Below, piece after piece: positions 11,018 through 22,974 of a stretch of DNA of 64,000 nt. The stretch spans positions 78,976,001 to 79,040,000 of the forward strand of contig JAZHRO010000002.1 of assembly GCA_037157565.1 (NCBI GenBank). The letters are read 5' to 3'. Below the pieces are notes generated by a model, which had not been told where the DNA came from, ran no database searches, and saw only the letters and a program-made list of their open reading frames with translations. This stretch comes from Thalassia testudinum. Its lineage: Eukaryota; Streptophyta; Magnoliopsida; Alismatales; Hydrocharitaceae. Position numbers and translations under genes: made by a program. Numbering within the stretch: the first letter of the stretch is position 1; each line of letters opens with the position of its first letter.

Positions 11018-12348
11018 TGTTACGACTCGATCCCAGATCCCTATAGAACCCGAGATCTGTCTACCTTGACTAATCTCAAGACCTAGTCATCCAACGAGAA
11101 ATAACCAAAAGCAAGAAATAATTCACATTCACACATGCAATATAACTAAGCAAAAAGAAAACAAGAGATAGTAAAAGAAAAGAGCGAAAAGTCTATTGAT
11201 ATTACAGGCCATCACAACTACAACAGAGAAAAGTACAACAGAAAAATAACTGAAACAATATTATATAAAATGAAATACTCACTACTACAATAGAAGCTAA
11301 GGAAATAGTAAGAAAATGCAGCTAAGGCTGGCCTCGATTGGGCCCAGCTCCCTCTGCAATCGGTGGTGCTGGCTGCTAACTCCCAAACCTAGACAAGGTT
11401 ATAAAATTTTCAGAGTCAGCAAACACTGAGTAGAGTGGTAATTTAGCCATTTATATGTAATTGAGACAAGTTATAAATTAATCAATTAAGTAACTATCCA
11501 TTTTCATTTAGTTCAACCAAGTACTTCTAATTCGTTGTTCCTTTATTCACTTAAAACATTTCTTGATCTGGCCTATTCCTCATGGGAATGATCTTGATTG
11601 AAATTTTCCATGATGTAGGAGGTATATGTGGTGTTCTCTTGGCCGGGAGAGTCCCCCATGGTAATCCTACACCCAGTCAACTACCCCGAGGTCATGGTAG
11701 CAACGTAGCGGTGACTACAGCACGTGTGATAAACACACCGGTAGCTATCCTACACTGGCATGCAGTCATTCATTTTCCCTAGCAGGTATGCCTAAAGGTA
11801 CAGCACGGAACAGTATAGGGCCTTACCCTCTCAGAACAAAACAGAACAGAACAGGGGTCTCGCCCCTCCACAGTCCGCGTACCCTCATTTGACTATCTCG
11901 GTTTGCCCAGTGGGCCTAACAAGAGTCGGTGTAGGGCGGCTAGTCCTAACCCCAAGCCCCCTGGGGTGGCTAGCTCCCTCCCTACACTAAGTAGCTCACC
12001 TAAGGACCACGTACATGAGGGCCAAACAGAGTCGATGTAGAGTGTCTAGGATTGACCCTAGGCTCATCCCAACGGGTGGCTAGTACCCCTCTACACTAAA
12101 GGGACAGTGGCTCTCCTTGGTACCGCGTACACAAGGGCCAGCTCACTTCCTGTCTATAGGAGTTTTCCTACTAATTTCCTGCAGGGTTCATGCGGGTATT
12201 CCTTTCATTTCGTATTCCAAACTTTCAGATTTCTCTATTTACATTTCCATTTCCATTCTTAAAATAGGTAGCTCGTGATTTTCTAACTAACAAGGCATTA
12301 AATTAAATGACCAGTATATTTGAAGTTTTACAGGCATCTCAATAAACA

Positions 12349-12568
12349 GTGTAGCTCAACCATACTCATTTGTTCCTGCCCTAGGGTTCATTCTCATCCT
12401 AGGGTTCTACATGTATCTCAAGTATATAGTATAGCTCAACCATATTCATCTGTTCTCGCCCTAGGGTTCATTCTCATCCTAGGGTTTTATATGTACCTTA
12501 AGTATACAGTATAGCTCAAGCATATTCATCTGTTCCTGTCCTAGGGTTTATTCTCATCCTAGGGTTCA
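12349..12568 (+). repeat. 80-bp tandem repeat, three copies
   Basis: Three copies begin at about 12349, 12429 and 12509. Each has TAGCTCAACCATATTCATCTG and CCTAGGGTTCATTCTCATCC in the same order. They lie within the family X solo LTR. Confidence 0.85.
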
Positions 12569-12867
12569 TTCAAGTTATTCTAAGCATGCAGTTCCATTAT
12601 TTAAATCATAATATTAATGTAAAGCACTCTACCGGCAAACACGGGAGGAATGGGGGCTCGGATCGTAGATCCCATCGCCTCTGCGGCTCCCGCGTACTCG
12701 ACTGGCTGGAGACCTATACAATTGATCATCCGCATCAAACGAGTCCAAAACCATATACAAGTGACACTAACTCATAGAGAGACTCAAGCGAAAAACAATG
12801 GTACTTTGTTTGTGGAAATCCGATTCCGTTTAGACCCTAAACGGGTCAAAAACACTCACACTATCCA

Positions 12868-13795
12868 AAATCAGACGTCTGGGTCTAGTCCTAGACGTCT
12901 TAAAAGACGTCAATACTCACTCTGGGTTTCCTGTGGCTACCTCGGACATCTGGACACTTTCGCAATCGTCTAAGGTGAGTTCCAGACGTTGGACCCTCCT
13001 TCCGGTTGTCTGGAGGTACTGTCAGATGTCTGGTGACGTGTCTAGACGTCTAAAAGCACCTCGAAGGGTGCACCCCGTGCCTTTCCAATGCTCTGCACCT
13101 GCGTACACACGTGTAGAGCTAAATAAGGCTGGACAAAATCCATACAATGAGGCTTTCATGACAGTAACCGCACAAAAGCATGTACCTTAGCACTGAGCAT
13201 GCTTTCAGACATCCGGCTTCAGCTTCGGACGTCCTTCTGCTACTCTAGACATCTGGGAGATTCTCCAAACGTATGATACTGGAAAATATCCAGTACGTAG
13301 AACTTCTCCAATGAGCTCGCCTGTAGGAGCTGCGGCAGTGCCTCTAGTGGCTGCATGAGGCCAAGGCTCCTACTCGTAAGCTCCTCCTCCTCACCTGCGC
13401 CCTCGACTCCTCCCACACGAGCTCCTCCGAGCTCCTGCAGCTCCCTCGCGAGCTCCTCCTCTCGAGCTCCTCCCACGCTCCTGCTCCCCTCTCCTCCTCC
13501 TCCGCGTCCCATCTCTCTCTCTTCTTCCTCTCCTCTTGCTGCGCTAGAAGGAAGGGAGGAAGGTGAAGGACGGAGGTGGTGGCTGGTGGAGATGGATGGA
13601 GTGGAATGGGGGTGGGGGTTAAATAGGAGAGGGTTAGGGTTTGGGGTGAGGAGAGAGAGGTGAGTGCGCATGCAGCACACGCGCGGAAAAGAAAGAAGGT
13701 ACGGTTCTTCTACTTTCAGATGTCTGACCCTTCATCCAGATGTCTGGACATATGTCTGACGGCTCATCCAAACGTCTTAAACAACCTAAAAGGCA
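12868..13795 (+). repeat. Dispersed AGACGTCT-type motif cluster in LTR X
   Basis: Near-palindromes such as CAGACGTCTGG, TAGACGTCT, CAGATGTCTGG and CGGACATCTGG recur more than ten times in 12868-13060, 13200-13270 and 13715-13790. The core GACGTC is the C-box form of plant bZIP sites. Binding here is inference only. Confidence 0.65.
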
Positions 13796-13813
13796 ACGAG
13801 TCATTTTAGATAC

Positions 13814-14950
13814 GGGTGGACCACCAGAAATGGCCCAGTCAACTTGGACTTGAGCTTTCTCGCAAAGAATTTGAGTCGGGAGTCAAACAACCATACCTAC
13901 TAGTTAGGTGTGAACTCCTCCCTCCAGATGTGTCTATCATGGAAATCTTTTGTCTTGTCCTTGTATATTTTTGCATTCTCGTAAGCTTCCCACCTAATCT
14001 CCTCTAACTCACTGAGCTGGAGCTTCCTTTCATAACCTCCAGCCTCGAGGTTAAAATTACACTTCTACACTGCCCAAAAAGCACGATGCTCCAGCTCCAC
14101 AAGAAGGTGATAGGCCTTTCCATACACCATGTAGTATGGAGACATTCCGAGCAGGGCCTTATATGCGGTCTGATATTCCCATAGTGCATCAATCAACCGA
14201 TCGGATCAATCCTTCCTATCAGGTCTAACCATCTTTTGAAGAATAAGCTTGATTTGACAGTTTGATACTTCAGCCTACCCATTGGTCTGTGGGTGATACG
14301 GGGTAGCAATACGTTGTCGCACCCTATATTTCTTCAATAATGACCTAAAATGGGCATGGATGAAGTGGCTTCCCCCATTGCTTATCAGGGCATGGGGAAC
14401 TCTGAATCTCGCAAAAATGAATTCCCGGACGAAGGATATAATAGTCTTATGACCAACTCATCTTGCTGGGATAGCTTCTACCCACTTTGAGACATAGTCT
14501 ACTGCAAGGAGTATGTATTCAAAGCCATGCGAGTTCGGGAAGGGGCCCATAAAGTCGATGCCCCAGACGTCGAACACTTCTATGACCAGAATGGATTGGA
14601 GAGGCATCATATCTCTCCGGGTCATAGAACCGACTGCTTGGCATCGCTTACAGCACTTGGCAAACTCGTGTATATCTCTAAAAATGGTTGGCTAGAAAAA
14701 CCCGACTACAAAATCTTTGCAGCAGTCTTTCGACCAGAGAAATGTCCTCCACAAGCATCGCTGTGGCAGAAGGATAGCACACTAGAGATTTCCAAATTAG
14801 GGACACATCTACGGATGATCTGATCAGCCCCAATGCGACAGAGCAATGGGTCATCCCAAAAATAGAATTTAGCCTCTGATATAAAAATGAGTTTTTGATC
14901 CTTGGATAATCCCACAGGTAGCCTACCTGCGATAAGATAGTTTTTTATAT
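13814..14950 (-). pseudogene. pol: Athila 1 pol: integrase
   Basis: On the minus strand the catalytic core reads [18 protein letters not shown] (first Asp), VPHALISNGGSHF and PYHPQTNG (then a stop in place of Gln) followed by AEVSN (Glu). The second catalytic Asp is replaced by Asn (codon at 14377-14379), so the enzyme would be dead. It continues with YQTAYKALLGMSPYYMVYGK and LVELEHRAFWAV, the usual gypsy sequence after the core. The upstream zinc-binding region includes CGGHFSGRKTAAKIL (14706-14760). Several stops and frameshifts are present. Confidence 0.88.
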
Positions 14951-15527
14951 CAGTATACCAAGGAAACTCAACAGAGTTGATAGATAATAGAGACTCATCT
15001 GGAAATCGGTCAGATATCGGTGAGGAGTACAAAATATAGTCTGGGTCTAGTCGAGACAATTGATCCGCCACAACATTATGTGCTTTGGCCTTGTCGTGGA
15101 TTTCGACATTGAACTCTTGCAAAAGAAGGACCCATCTGATAATGCAGGGGTTGGCGTCCTTTGCCAACAAATGCCGGAGGGCGGAATGGTCAGTGTAGAT
15201 AATAACTTTGAACCCGAGCAAGTACGACATGAATTTCTCCAACCCGAATACCACAGCTAACAATTCTTTCTCAGTAACTGTATAGTTACGTTGAGCCTCA
15301 TTCAGCATTTTGCTAGCGTAGTATATTACGAATGGATGGCACTCCTGACGCTGGCCAAGAATGGCTCCGACAGCAAAGTCGGAGGCATCACACATCATCT
15401 CGAAGTCGAGAGACCAGTCGGGAGGTTGGAGAATAGGTGCACTTGAGATAGCGCTTCGCAAGGTCTCGAAAGCACTGAGACACGAGGACTCAAAATCAAA
15501 GGGCGTGTCGATTACCAGAAGATTCAT
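14951..15527 (-). pseudogene. pol: Athila 1 pol: RNase H
   Basis: The minus-strand frame from 15527 reads APILQPPDWSLDFEMMCDAS, FAVGAILGQRQECHPFVIYY, NYTVTEKELLAVVFGLEKF, VIIYTDHSALRHLLAK and AHNVVADQLSRLDPDY. This is the canonical gypsy RNase H with its D-E-D-D acidic residues visible. The 273-codon stretch runs into the integrase zinc region without a stop, the longest open piece of this element. It degrades RNA in the RNA-DNA hybrid during reverse transcription. Confidence 0.9.
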
Positions 15528-16534
15528 TAATGGACGAGCAATTTTCGAGAAATCTCGAATGAATCTTCGATAGATCTGACATGCCCTAAGAATGATTTGA
15601 TTTGCTTAACTGAGCTAGGTGGAGGTAATTGCGAAATTATTTCAAACTTAGCTCGATCGACCTCGAGTCCATTAGAGGAGATCCTGTGACCTAGTACGAT
15701 GCCATCCCTCACCATAAAATGGCTTTTCTCCCATGAAAGTATTATGTTAACCTCTATACATCTCCTCAGGATCTTTGTGAGGTTATCAAGACAAGACTAG
15801 AAATTATCTCCAACCATGGAGAAGTCGTCCATGAACACTTCTATGCAGTCCCCTATCATGTCTGAAAAGATGGCCATCATGCATCGCTGAAAAGTAGCTG
15901 GTGCGTTGCAGTGGCCGAAAGGCATCCGCTTAAAAGTGAATGTTCCAAAGGGACACGTAAAAGTCATCTTGTCTTGATCTTCTGGGTTGATTACAACTTG
16001 ATTGTACTTGGAGTATCCATCCAGAAAGCAAAAGAAACTACACTTGGCTAGCCGTTCTAGAATCTGATCAATAAAGGGTAAAGGAAAATGATCCTTTTTG
16101 GTAGCCGAGTTTAGCTTCCTGTAATCAATGCAGACTCGCCAAGAAGTCGTAGTGCGGGTCGGGATGGATTTGCCCAATTCATTTTTTATTACAGTAAGTC
16201 CCGCCTTTTTGGGCACTATCTAAATGGGACTCACCCACTGGCTGTCAGAAATAGGATAGATAATGCTTACATCCTGCCATTTAATGATCTCTTTCTTGAC
16301 AACATCCAACATATTTGGATTTAGGCATCTCTGAAGTTGTCTCGATGATCTCACCCCTTCATCAGTGTAGACGTGGTGAGTGCAATATGAGGGGCGAATT
16401 CCGTGGAGATTAGCGATGCCCCACCCAATAGCAGCTCTATGTGCTTGCAGAACGGAGATCAACTGGTGTTCCTGATCCAGAGTCAAGTGAGCACTAATAA
16501 TCACGGGATGTCTTACTTTCTCCCAAAAACACAT
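15528..16534 (-). pseudogene. pol: Athila 1 pol: reverse transcriptase
   Basis: From 16534 the minus strand gives the pre-RT segment (LISVLQAHRAAIGWGIANLH), then MPKKAGLTVIKNELGKSIPT, TSWRVCIDYRKLNSATKKDH, FLDGYSKYNQVVINPEDQ, CPFGTFTFKRMPFGHCNAPA and EVFMDDFSMVGDNF with the catalytic MDD. Then come GIVLGHRISSNGLEVDRAKF and IKSFLGHVR. These are diagnostic of the Athila lineage. Stops and frameshifts at about 16218, 15797 and 15716 break the frame. Confidence 0.92.
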
Positions 16535-16556
16535 ACTTGAGCGAATTAGGTAAGGG

Positions 16557-17306
16557 CTATAACTCTAGTAGCGGAGGGTGGGGAGGGGGTTTATGCGAGG
16601 GAGGAGAGGAAGAAACAATGGAAATTTGCTGATCCTGACTAATGAAGAATCCGTCTGCAGTTGTCATGTAATCCTGCCTTAAGATATCAGTGCTGGATAG
16701 GACAGGATAGTCAGGATCAGGGGTGTTAGGAGCAAATGAACACCCATAACAACCAGGTCCATGGGATGAAATTTGTATGTCATTAGTCTCAGTCCTGTGT
16801 GGATCGCGATCTAAGACCCTTGATAGTGAAGATGAATGTGTCATTGGGTCACTGCAGAGGAGCCCAATGTTCCCACAGAAAGCTGAATCTTCATCTTCAC
16901 TATCCTTCTCGATCAAATCACAGTCAAAGTTCTTTGATGCCTTGAAAATGTCCAGTCTAAGCTTTTCGTTCCCCAGGGTAATCTCCATGCACCTTGATGC
17001 ACAGTCGATGCTTGTGTAGGCGGTGGAAAAAAATGGGCGACTTAGAATAATCGGTGCATCACGGCGATTAGGAGGAACCTCCATATCGAGAACAAAAAAG
17101 TTCACTGGAAAGCAGAATCCTTGGACTTTTATGATCACATTTTCAACCAGCCCCCTCGGCGTTTTTATCGATCGGTCAGCCAACTGTATGGTAACCAAGG
17201 TGGGCTTTAACTCCCCAAATCGAAATCGATCAAATGCCGTAGTGGGAGTTAGGTTGATGGACGACCCCAAATCAAGAAGGGCCCTATCAAAAGGGGAATC
17301 TTGCAA
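16557..17306 (-). pseudogene. pol: Athila 1 pol: aspartic protease
   Basis: A 249-codon minus-strand stretch reads FDRALLDLGSSINLTPTTAF, with D-L-G in place of the more common D-T/S-G, as is normal in Athila. It then reads TIQLADRSIKTPRGLVENVI and VLDMEVPPNRRDAPIILSRP. The last 100 residues are acidic and Ser/Pro-rich linker before the RT. It processes the polyprotein. The frame is open through the catalytic part. Confidence 0.88.
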
Positions 17307-19516
17307 AAAGAAGGAAATTAGTGGTGTGCACGAGTCCTTCTTTTTAGGCGGTAAGTTACCTAAAATAACTACACTACCTTCCTCAGATAATATCGCTTGT
17401 CATCCGATTCTCTATTGTCGCTTCGGAGTATAGTAGTCCATAAAGAACCTAGCAACAGCAGGGATGTGATCTATTGCTTCGAGGAGAGGGACCTGAATGT
17501 GAACTTCCTTGAACATAGATTTCAGGTCCTCAAAATTCTACATGTCCTTTTTCCCTGTTGAATCTCGCGTTAGGGTTGCGGGAAAAGGGATGAGAATTTC
17601 AAGGTCTAGGGGCTTCTTTCCTTTATCTAATGAAGATGGCTTGTGAGAGGAAGGGGGTTGTGCACCATCTCGTGGTAGAGCGCAGGAAAAATCATTACCC
17701 ACTTGCCTAAGTAGCAGGTCCTGTGTAGTCTTTTTGCTCCTTAAGGTGACAGCTTTTGCATTGGCGTGCTGTCCATGCAGGAGCAAAGGAGTGGGTTGGT
17801 CTAGATACATAGTGTTTGGCAACAGAGGTAGGTGGTGCGGGAGGTGCTTGCATAACAGCTTGTGCTTGCCCCTGTGGTGATTGGAATCTAGGCGGGGCAC
17901 CCTGATTCTGCACATATCTCAGGTTTGGGATGGTTAGGAGGGCAAAGCTCCCAGTGATCTATGCTCTTGCATCATCTGGTTTTGCATGTTCTGTATGCTC
18001 TGCATTTGGTCAGCCATTGCCTTCATTATTTGTAGGTTGTCATGAGTAGATTTATGAATTGATGCCTGCAATTCCTCCTTTAGAGACTCCAAAGGATCGG
18101 CTCGCTTTGGAGTATAGTTGGCAACTTGGTGTAGTGGATGATAGATAGAGTGTGTTTATTGTTGCTGAGATGGGAATGGCTGCTGCCTCGGATATGTGTT
18201 TTGCGCATTCCCTTATTGTTTGGTCTGGGAGTGTGGAGCTTGACTCGGTCTCTGTGGGTTATTAGACCAAGAGAAATTGGGATGTTGGCACCAACCAGGG
18301 TTATATGTTTCAGAATACGGTTGTTACGCCCATAACCCTGAATAGCATTGACATCTTCGTAGGCCGAAGATGTCTCATATGCTAATTCATCGAAAGAATA
18401 CACACTTGCATCTGCATGTGTGCATAACCCTGATTGTACAGTGCCAGATCCATATTGTTCGCGGGTTCCTGGTATGCAGGATCCCGCGGAGATGGATAGA
18501 AAACATTCTGAGTGAACGGATATGTACGAGCAGAGGGGGCTCGGGATGCTTGAGAGGAGTAAGATGCAGCAGTGTTGCCAGAAGATTTAGATCTTGTTCG
18601 CATTAATTCATCAAGCTTCTTATCGAGCAGATCCACCTTGTCTAGCTTTTTGGTGATAATGTCCATGTTGGCTCGGGAAAACTCGGCTTGAGCTTTGTGG
18701 ACATTAACTCGTTACTGTCTAGGTCACTGGAACTAGTTCATTGAGGTGGTGTTCATCTAGTTCTCTTCTAAGGACTCGAACAGTTCAAATGCGTTGTTCT
18801 CATCCATAGCGAGAAAATTTCTACCGCTAAATGCATCAGCCAGGTACCGATGTGTGTCATCCAGCCCATGGTAAAATACTTGAGCGAGGTGCCATTTGGG
18901 TACACCATGGTGTGGGCACTTCTTGAGAAGATCGTGGAATTTGTCCTAGGCATCATGCAGCTTCTCTTCAGGGCCTTGGGAAAGGTCGTGATCATGTGCC
19001 TTATATCATTTGTTCGACCGATCAGGAAGAACTTTTGGAGGAATTCACGACGTAATTCCTCCCTGTCTCTAATTGGCCTCCCGATGGTCTTGAACTAATA
19101 AGCAGCTTTATTGTTGAGAGAAAAAGGAAAAAGCTTCATGAGAACAATTCCAGTATCTATATTCCTTGGTTGAACTGACTCTGCAATCCGACTCAAGTCT
19201 TAGAGGTGCTGGAAGGGATCCTCATTTGAGTTCCATGGAAATGAATCTGAATTAGACTTATGATATTCGGCTTTAACTCGAATGCGTCTCCGCCTGCGGG
19301 AATCCGGACCTGAGGTGATATGATTGTTGCTGCCGAATCGTAGAAGTCCTGTAGTTGTTCTTCGTGTGGTGGATGCTGCATTCTGTCAAGTGTTGTGAGA
19401 ATCCGATCGATGCTCTACTCATATTTTTGTTCCGTTTCCTCGACCTTGGCTTCAAGATGAGCCATTGGGTCCTGATTCTTAGGGTCCTGATGAACTCAAG
19501 GACCGAGATTAGCCAT
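17307..19516 (-). pseudogene. gag: Athila 1 gag, heavily frameshifted
   Basis: The start is placed at the ATG on the minus strand at 19516 (MANLGP). Recognisable pieces of the Athila capsid domain are spread over three frames: GDAFELKPNIISLIQIHFHG, DPFQHL, VLMKLFPFSLNNKAAY, REFLQKFFLIGRTNDIR and YPNGTSLKYFTMGWMT (capsid C-terminal region, about 18800-18990). They are followed by a Gln/Pro-rich linker (18080-18670, 17538-17915). Many indels make it untranslatable. If intact it would form the particle shell. Confidence 0.75.
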
Positions 19517-20782
19517 CTTAGCTAATCGGATGGAAGAAGGTTGAGAAGAGAGGTCAGGTGAAAATTGCCTTTTCCTCCTTGGGTTTGGCTCCCAAGGTCC
19601 CGCAAGTTCAGGTCTTAACAATCTTCCTCCTTGCATACACCAACTCAAAGGGTTGGTGTAGTCAAGCAGAATAAGGCTAAGACCTTGTTAATCAGAGTGG
19701 TCCTTTAGATCAGATGACCAGATTTTTCGTTTAAGTTTGTGTGATTAAAAATTCGGCAAGAGACCGACTGTAAGGAATTCTCGCCTCTCATGCTACCCCA
19801 GCCAGTCCGGTTACGAGGGGACTACGAGGAAGGTTCTTCTTTCGGCTTTCATCTCCGGTTTCGTTACCCCACAATTGCGATCATTTGATGCTATCCTGCA
19901 GGCTTAGTCACCAGGTTTTGCAAAAGAGGTTGGAGCTACCCAGTAGCTTCAAGCCAAATGCAGGTTATTTGATGTATTTTTGTGAATTTTTAACCTATTT
20001 CTTTAATTTAGTAGATGGTGGGTGGTCCACAAGATGACTCGCCTCACCAACTAACTTTTGGGCACATCGGAGTCCAAGTTAGTCTATGTGGTCCTATTGG
20101 CTCATGCACTTCTAAGTTCTTTTTCAAATTGAAGACCACAATTCAAGTGTATACTCTAAGTCAAGATCGAATCCAAATGATTTGAAATTTGGTAAAAAGA
20201 TTCCTTTTTCAATAACCCTTTCAGAGAGTATTTTTCCAAAATTTTCACTATTTTCAACAATTAGTTATAAATTTTTAACTAACCAGAGGTCAAATTTGGA
20301 ATTTAGACCTTATTTTGGTTTTTCTATTGGAAATAATAACAAATATGCTCCAAAAATTTTGTAAAAATATGATATTGGAAGATAATTTGATTATCTTTCA
20401 CACCCCACAAATTCTGAATAAATATGATTTGTATGTTAGTCAGAATTGATTTCTAAAGTTTATAAAAGTTCTCTTTTCAAGCAATCTGACTATTATGTAC
20501 TCCACGAATTTTCAAAAATTCCATAGAAAAAATTTATTTTTAAAAAATTGGTGTTGGAAAGATAATTTAAGGATCTAATTCCACTCCAAATATCAAGATT
20601 TTTGGAGCATTAGAAGCACAACTATTGAATTTAAAAGATGACACTTACTTTTTGGCTAAATTTCTAATAAGAATGTGTGCACCTGATTTCCGTAGCACTC
20701 TCTTTTCCTCGTTCGCCACTTTGTGTCATTGTTCCTGCACACAAAATACTATATTAGAGATAAAATCAAAAGTTTCCATGCC
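19517..20782 (-). other. Athila 1 leader between primer site and gag
   Basis: About 1.27 kb on the minus strand between the primer site and the gag ATG. It is AT-rich at 20180-20640. I see no gene or repeat in it. Confidence 0.6.
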
Positions 20783-20800
20783 TCCCCGGCAACGACGCCA
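20783..20800 (-). other. Primer-binding site of Athila 1, tRNA-Asp
   Basis: On the minus strand TGGCGTCGTTGCCGGGGA lies three bases inside the 5' LTR. It matches the complement of the plant tRNA-Asp 3' end (TGGCGCCGTTGCCGGGGA) except for one C-to-T change. Confidence 0.88.
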
Positions 20801-20803
20801 ATT

Positions 20804-22462
20804 TGTTCGTGGCGTAGATCGCATAGAAAATTAGCACGTTGTAGTATAGCGCGAAGTACGTCTCAAGAAAATAAATTAACAGAACTTGGTGAGTCCCAGT
20901 CGATCACAGGGAGGCAGAAAACACTTTTGATTTCATACGTTGTTCCAAATATAAATGCTAAATAGTATAGACACAATATATATAATAATCAAGAGTGTGA
21001 ACATGAATTGTATACATATAACTAGACAAATTCTAACATAAATGTAAACTACTTATGTAATAGAACGAGGGCACCATGGGTGGTTCATGGTGGCCTTTTG
21101 AAGAGGTTGGGAAGAGCAGCAACAATCCGTCGGGGTGGCCCAATGGATGCTTTAGTCGGAGGTGTAGAGATGGATGTAGAGAAGACGGGAAGAAGAAGAA
21201 GAGAGAGTGAGGTTGAAGGAGGAAGAAGAAGAAATAAGACAATTGCCTTTCAAAGGGGGCCCTTAGGCCTCTTTTTATAGCTTTAGTGAAGAGCAATTAA
21301 GGTATTTGGCCCCTTAAATCCATGCAAATGCTTTAGATTAATCTGATACGTTGATCAGGAGATCAATGGCCCTAATTAAGCCTTCTAAATCCTTCTTTTA
21401 TCCTCGGTTTAATCTGGTGCTGCCACATGGTAGCCTATGTGCCCTCGAATCAAGATCAGACGGTTCAGCTCACCTGCACGCCCGCTGCTTCATTTCTCAC
21501 TTCGCCGCTCATCGCTTTTGAGTGCCCGATTGTCAACTGTCTGATCTTACGATTGGACGGCTTAAATGCACACTCAATCGCACCTTTAAATCCTAAAGTG
21601 TGAGCACGCGAGTCTCCGCATGCATCGTCGCACGTGTTCTTGATCCAGCGCCTCCTCGCCCACCACCCGTTCACGCCTCCTCTACTTGATGCTGATCCGA
21701 TGGTTGAATTTCATCTGCAAGTGCGCCCCTCCTGATTTCACGCAAGGCACCGCTCGAATGTGCACCCATTGTCCCACGAAGGGACCCCTAACCAATGCGC
21801 TACTCCCATGCATTTATTGCGTTAAGGTTTTGTTGGTGAGCATTCTTAGTCGTTTGATGGGAATCCAATGGTCGAGATCTCATCCTCATCTGATGATGCG
21901 ACTGAGGGCGGGTGGCGTGGCTGCATTGCAGCCATTGGATGACGAACCAATAGCCTGTGGTTCTCCTTTCTAGATTGCGGTGAGGAGAGGGGCAGCTGCG
22001 ATGGTGCCACGTGGTACCATCGTGGTCGTCCATCTTCTTCTCCTTGTATCTGATGATGTAGGCCTTCGATTAAGTTGATTTCTGTGCCGTTGGACTGCGA
22101 ACGTCGATCTGGATCCATCAGTGTGAGTGGATTTGTCATCTGAGATCTGGATATTCTTCAATTTCCCTTTGGCTCCTGCTTCTTCTACAGATCCCTAGAG
22201 TGCTACGGGAGTCTGATTGGTGCGCTCTTGGAAGCGTTGGACTCCCATCGTTATTCCGAATAGATCCTTAAGGTTGGATCGATCATCCGTAGCCCTGGAT
22301 TACCTGCAATTAATAATACCTCTTACATAGCACATTATTATGTTTAAAACATATAAATCATCTAAGATGCAACTTACGATGTGTATGCATGCAGAATACC
22401 CATGTGAAGCTAGGTTCTACCTTAATTCAGGCGAATTAGGGTTTATGATTGCTGTGCAATCA
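20804..22462 (-). repeat. Athila 1 5' LTR
   Basis: 1659 bp, paired with 7474-9120. On the minus strand it starts at 22462 with TGATTGCACAGCAATCA, again a perfect 7-bp inverted repeat with a 3-base loop. The TATA box is at 21271-21279 on the minus strand. Frames inside it mirror those of the other LTR and are not genes. Confidence 0.93.
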
Positions 22463-22467
22463 ACTAC

Positions 22468-22974
22468 CCCATAACTTCTACTTTCCTTTGATTGACCAAC
22501 TTCGCCGGCTCCGACCTCCTTGCACACGGCCTCCTCCGTGAGTGGGTCCCTCATGCACTGGACCTCACAAGAGTGTGCCCGATCGTCGCGTCCTCCATCA
22601 CACGACTTTGTGACCTCTATGTTCGCATGACTTCGAACTCCTCGCATGCCCTCCATCCAGCCTCCATTTTGATCGATCAACTTTGGTTCTATCTCGGTAC
22701 ATTCTAAACCTTGGATACATCCATCCCTTTGGATTTTTCTTGTGTTTAAAATGCGCTTTGACTTACTTGCACTTGTTTGATCTTGTTTTCATGTTTATTT
22801 CTTGCAAAATCTTGTAGCATACGTGAGTTTATCATCCGGTCAAACACCTTTTTTTTCTGATCTGAGGTCTTTTGGTCGACCAAACCCCTTGGTTGATCGA
22901 CCAAATGTTTGATTCTTTTTTGGTCGACCAGTAAAAATTTTTGATCGACCAACTGTGTTTTCCAGCACCATATC
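22468..22974 (+). repeat. SIRE spacer with second TTGATCGACCAA cluster
   Basis: This SIRE sequence resumes after the Athila duplication. Motifs such as TTGATCGATCAA and TTGGTCGACC recur at 22485-22500, about 22672 and 22870-22955, just before the third frame. No other gene is seen. Confidence 0.6.

Larger units (their letters stand above)
11018..13808 (+). mobile_element. Solo LTR, family X, inserted in Athila 1 pol
   Basis: It starts TGTTACGACTCGATCCC and is flanked by a perfect duplication GATAC (11013-11017 and 13809-13813). The uninterrupted Athila 2 sequence supports the empty site. Its last bases read ...TTTTA rather than the usual CA, so the 3' terminus has mutated or the boundary is off by a little. 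There is no primer site or purine tract beside it, so it is a solo LTR left by recombination. The start resembles the TGTCACGACCC start common in plant Ty3 elements, so it is probably a Ty3 LTR, but no coding part is present. It carries an 80-bp triplication, a GAGCTCC-rich segment (13380-13480) and scattered AGACGTCT motifs. Confidence 0.88.
7474..22462 (-). mobile_element. Athila-type Ty3-gypsy element 1, nested in SIRE
   Basis: Its LTRs (7474-9120 and 20804-22462) are flanked by a perfect 5-bp duplication, ACTAC, at 7469-7473 and 22463-22467. On the minus strand the order is LTR, tRNA-Asp primer site, leader, gag, protease, RT, RNase H, integrase, 3' untranslated region, purine tract, LTR. 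The protease (DLGSSIN) and RT (FLDGYS, EVFMDDFS) sequences are those of the Athila lineage. A family X solo LTR (11018-13808) splits the integrase C-terminus. Without it the internal region is about 8.9 kb. All frames are broken. LTR differences (about 9 percent over the first 200 bases by eye) resemble those of its SIRE host, so the insertion followed soon after or was contemporaneous. Confidence 0.95.
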
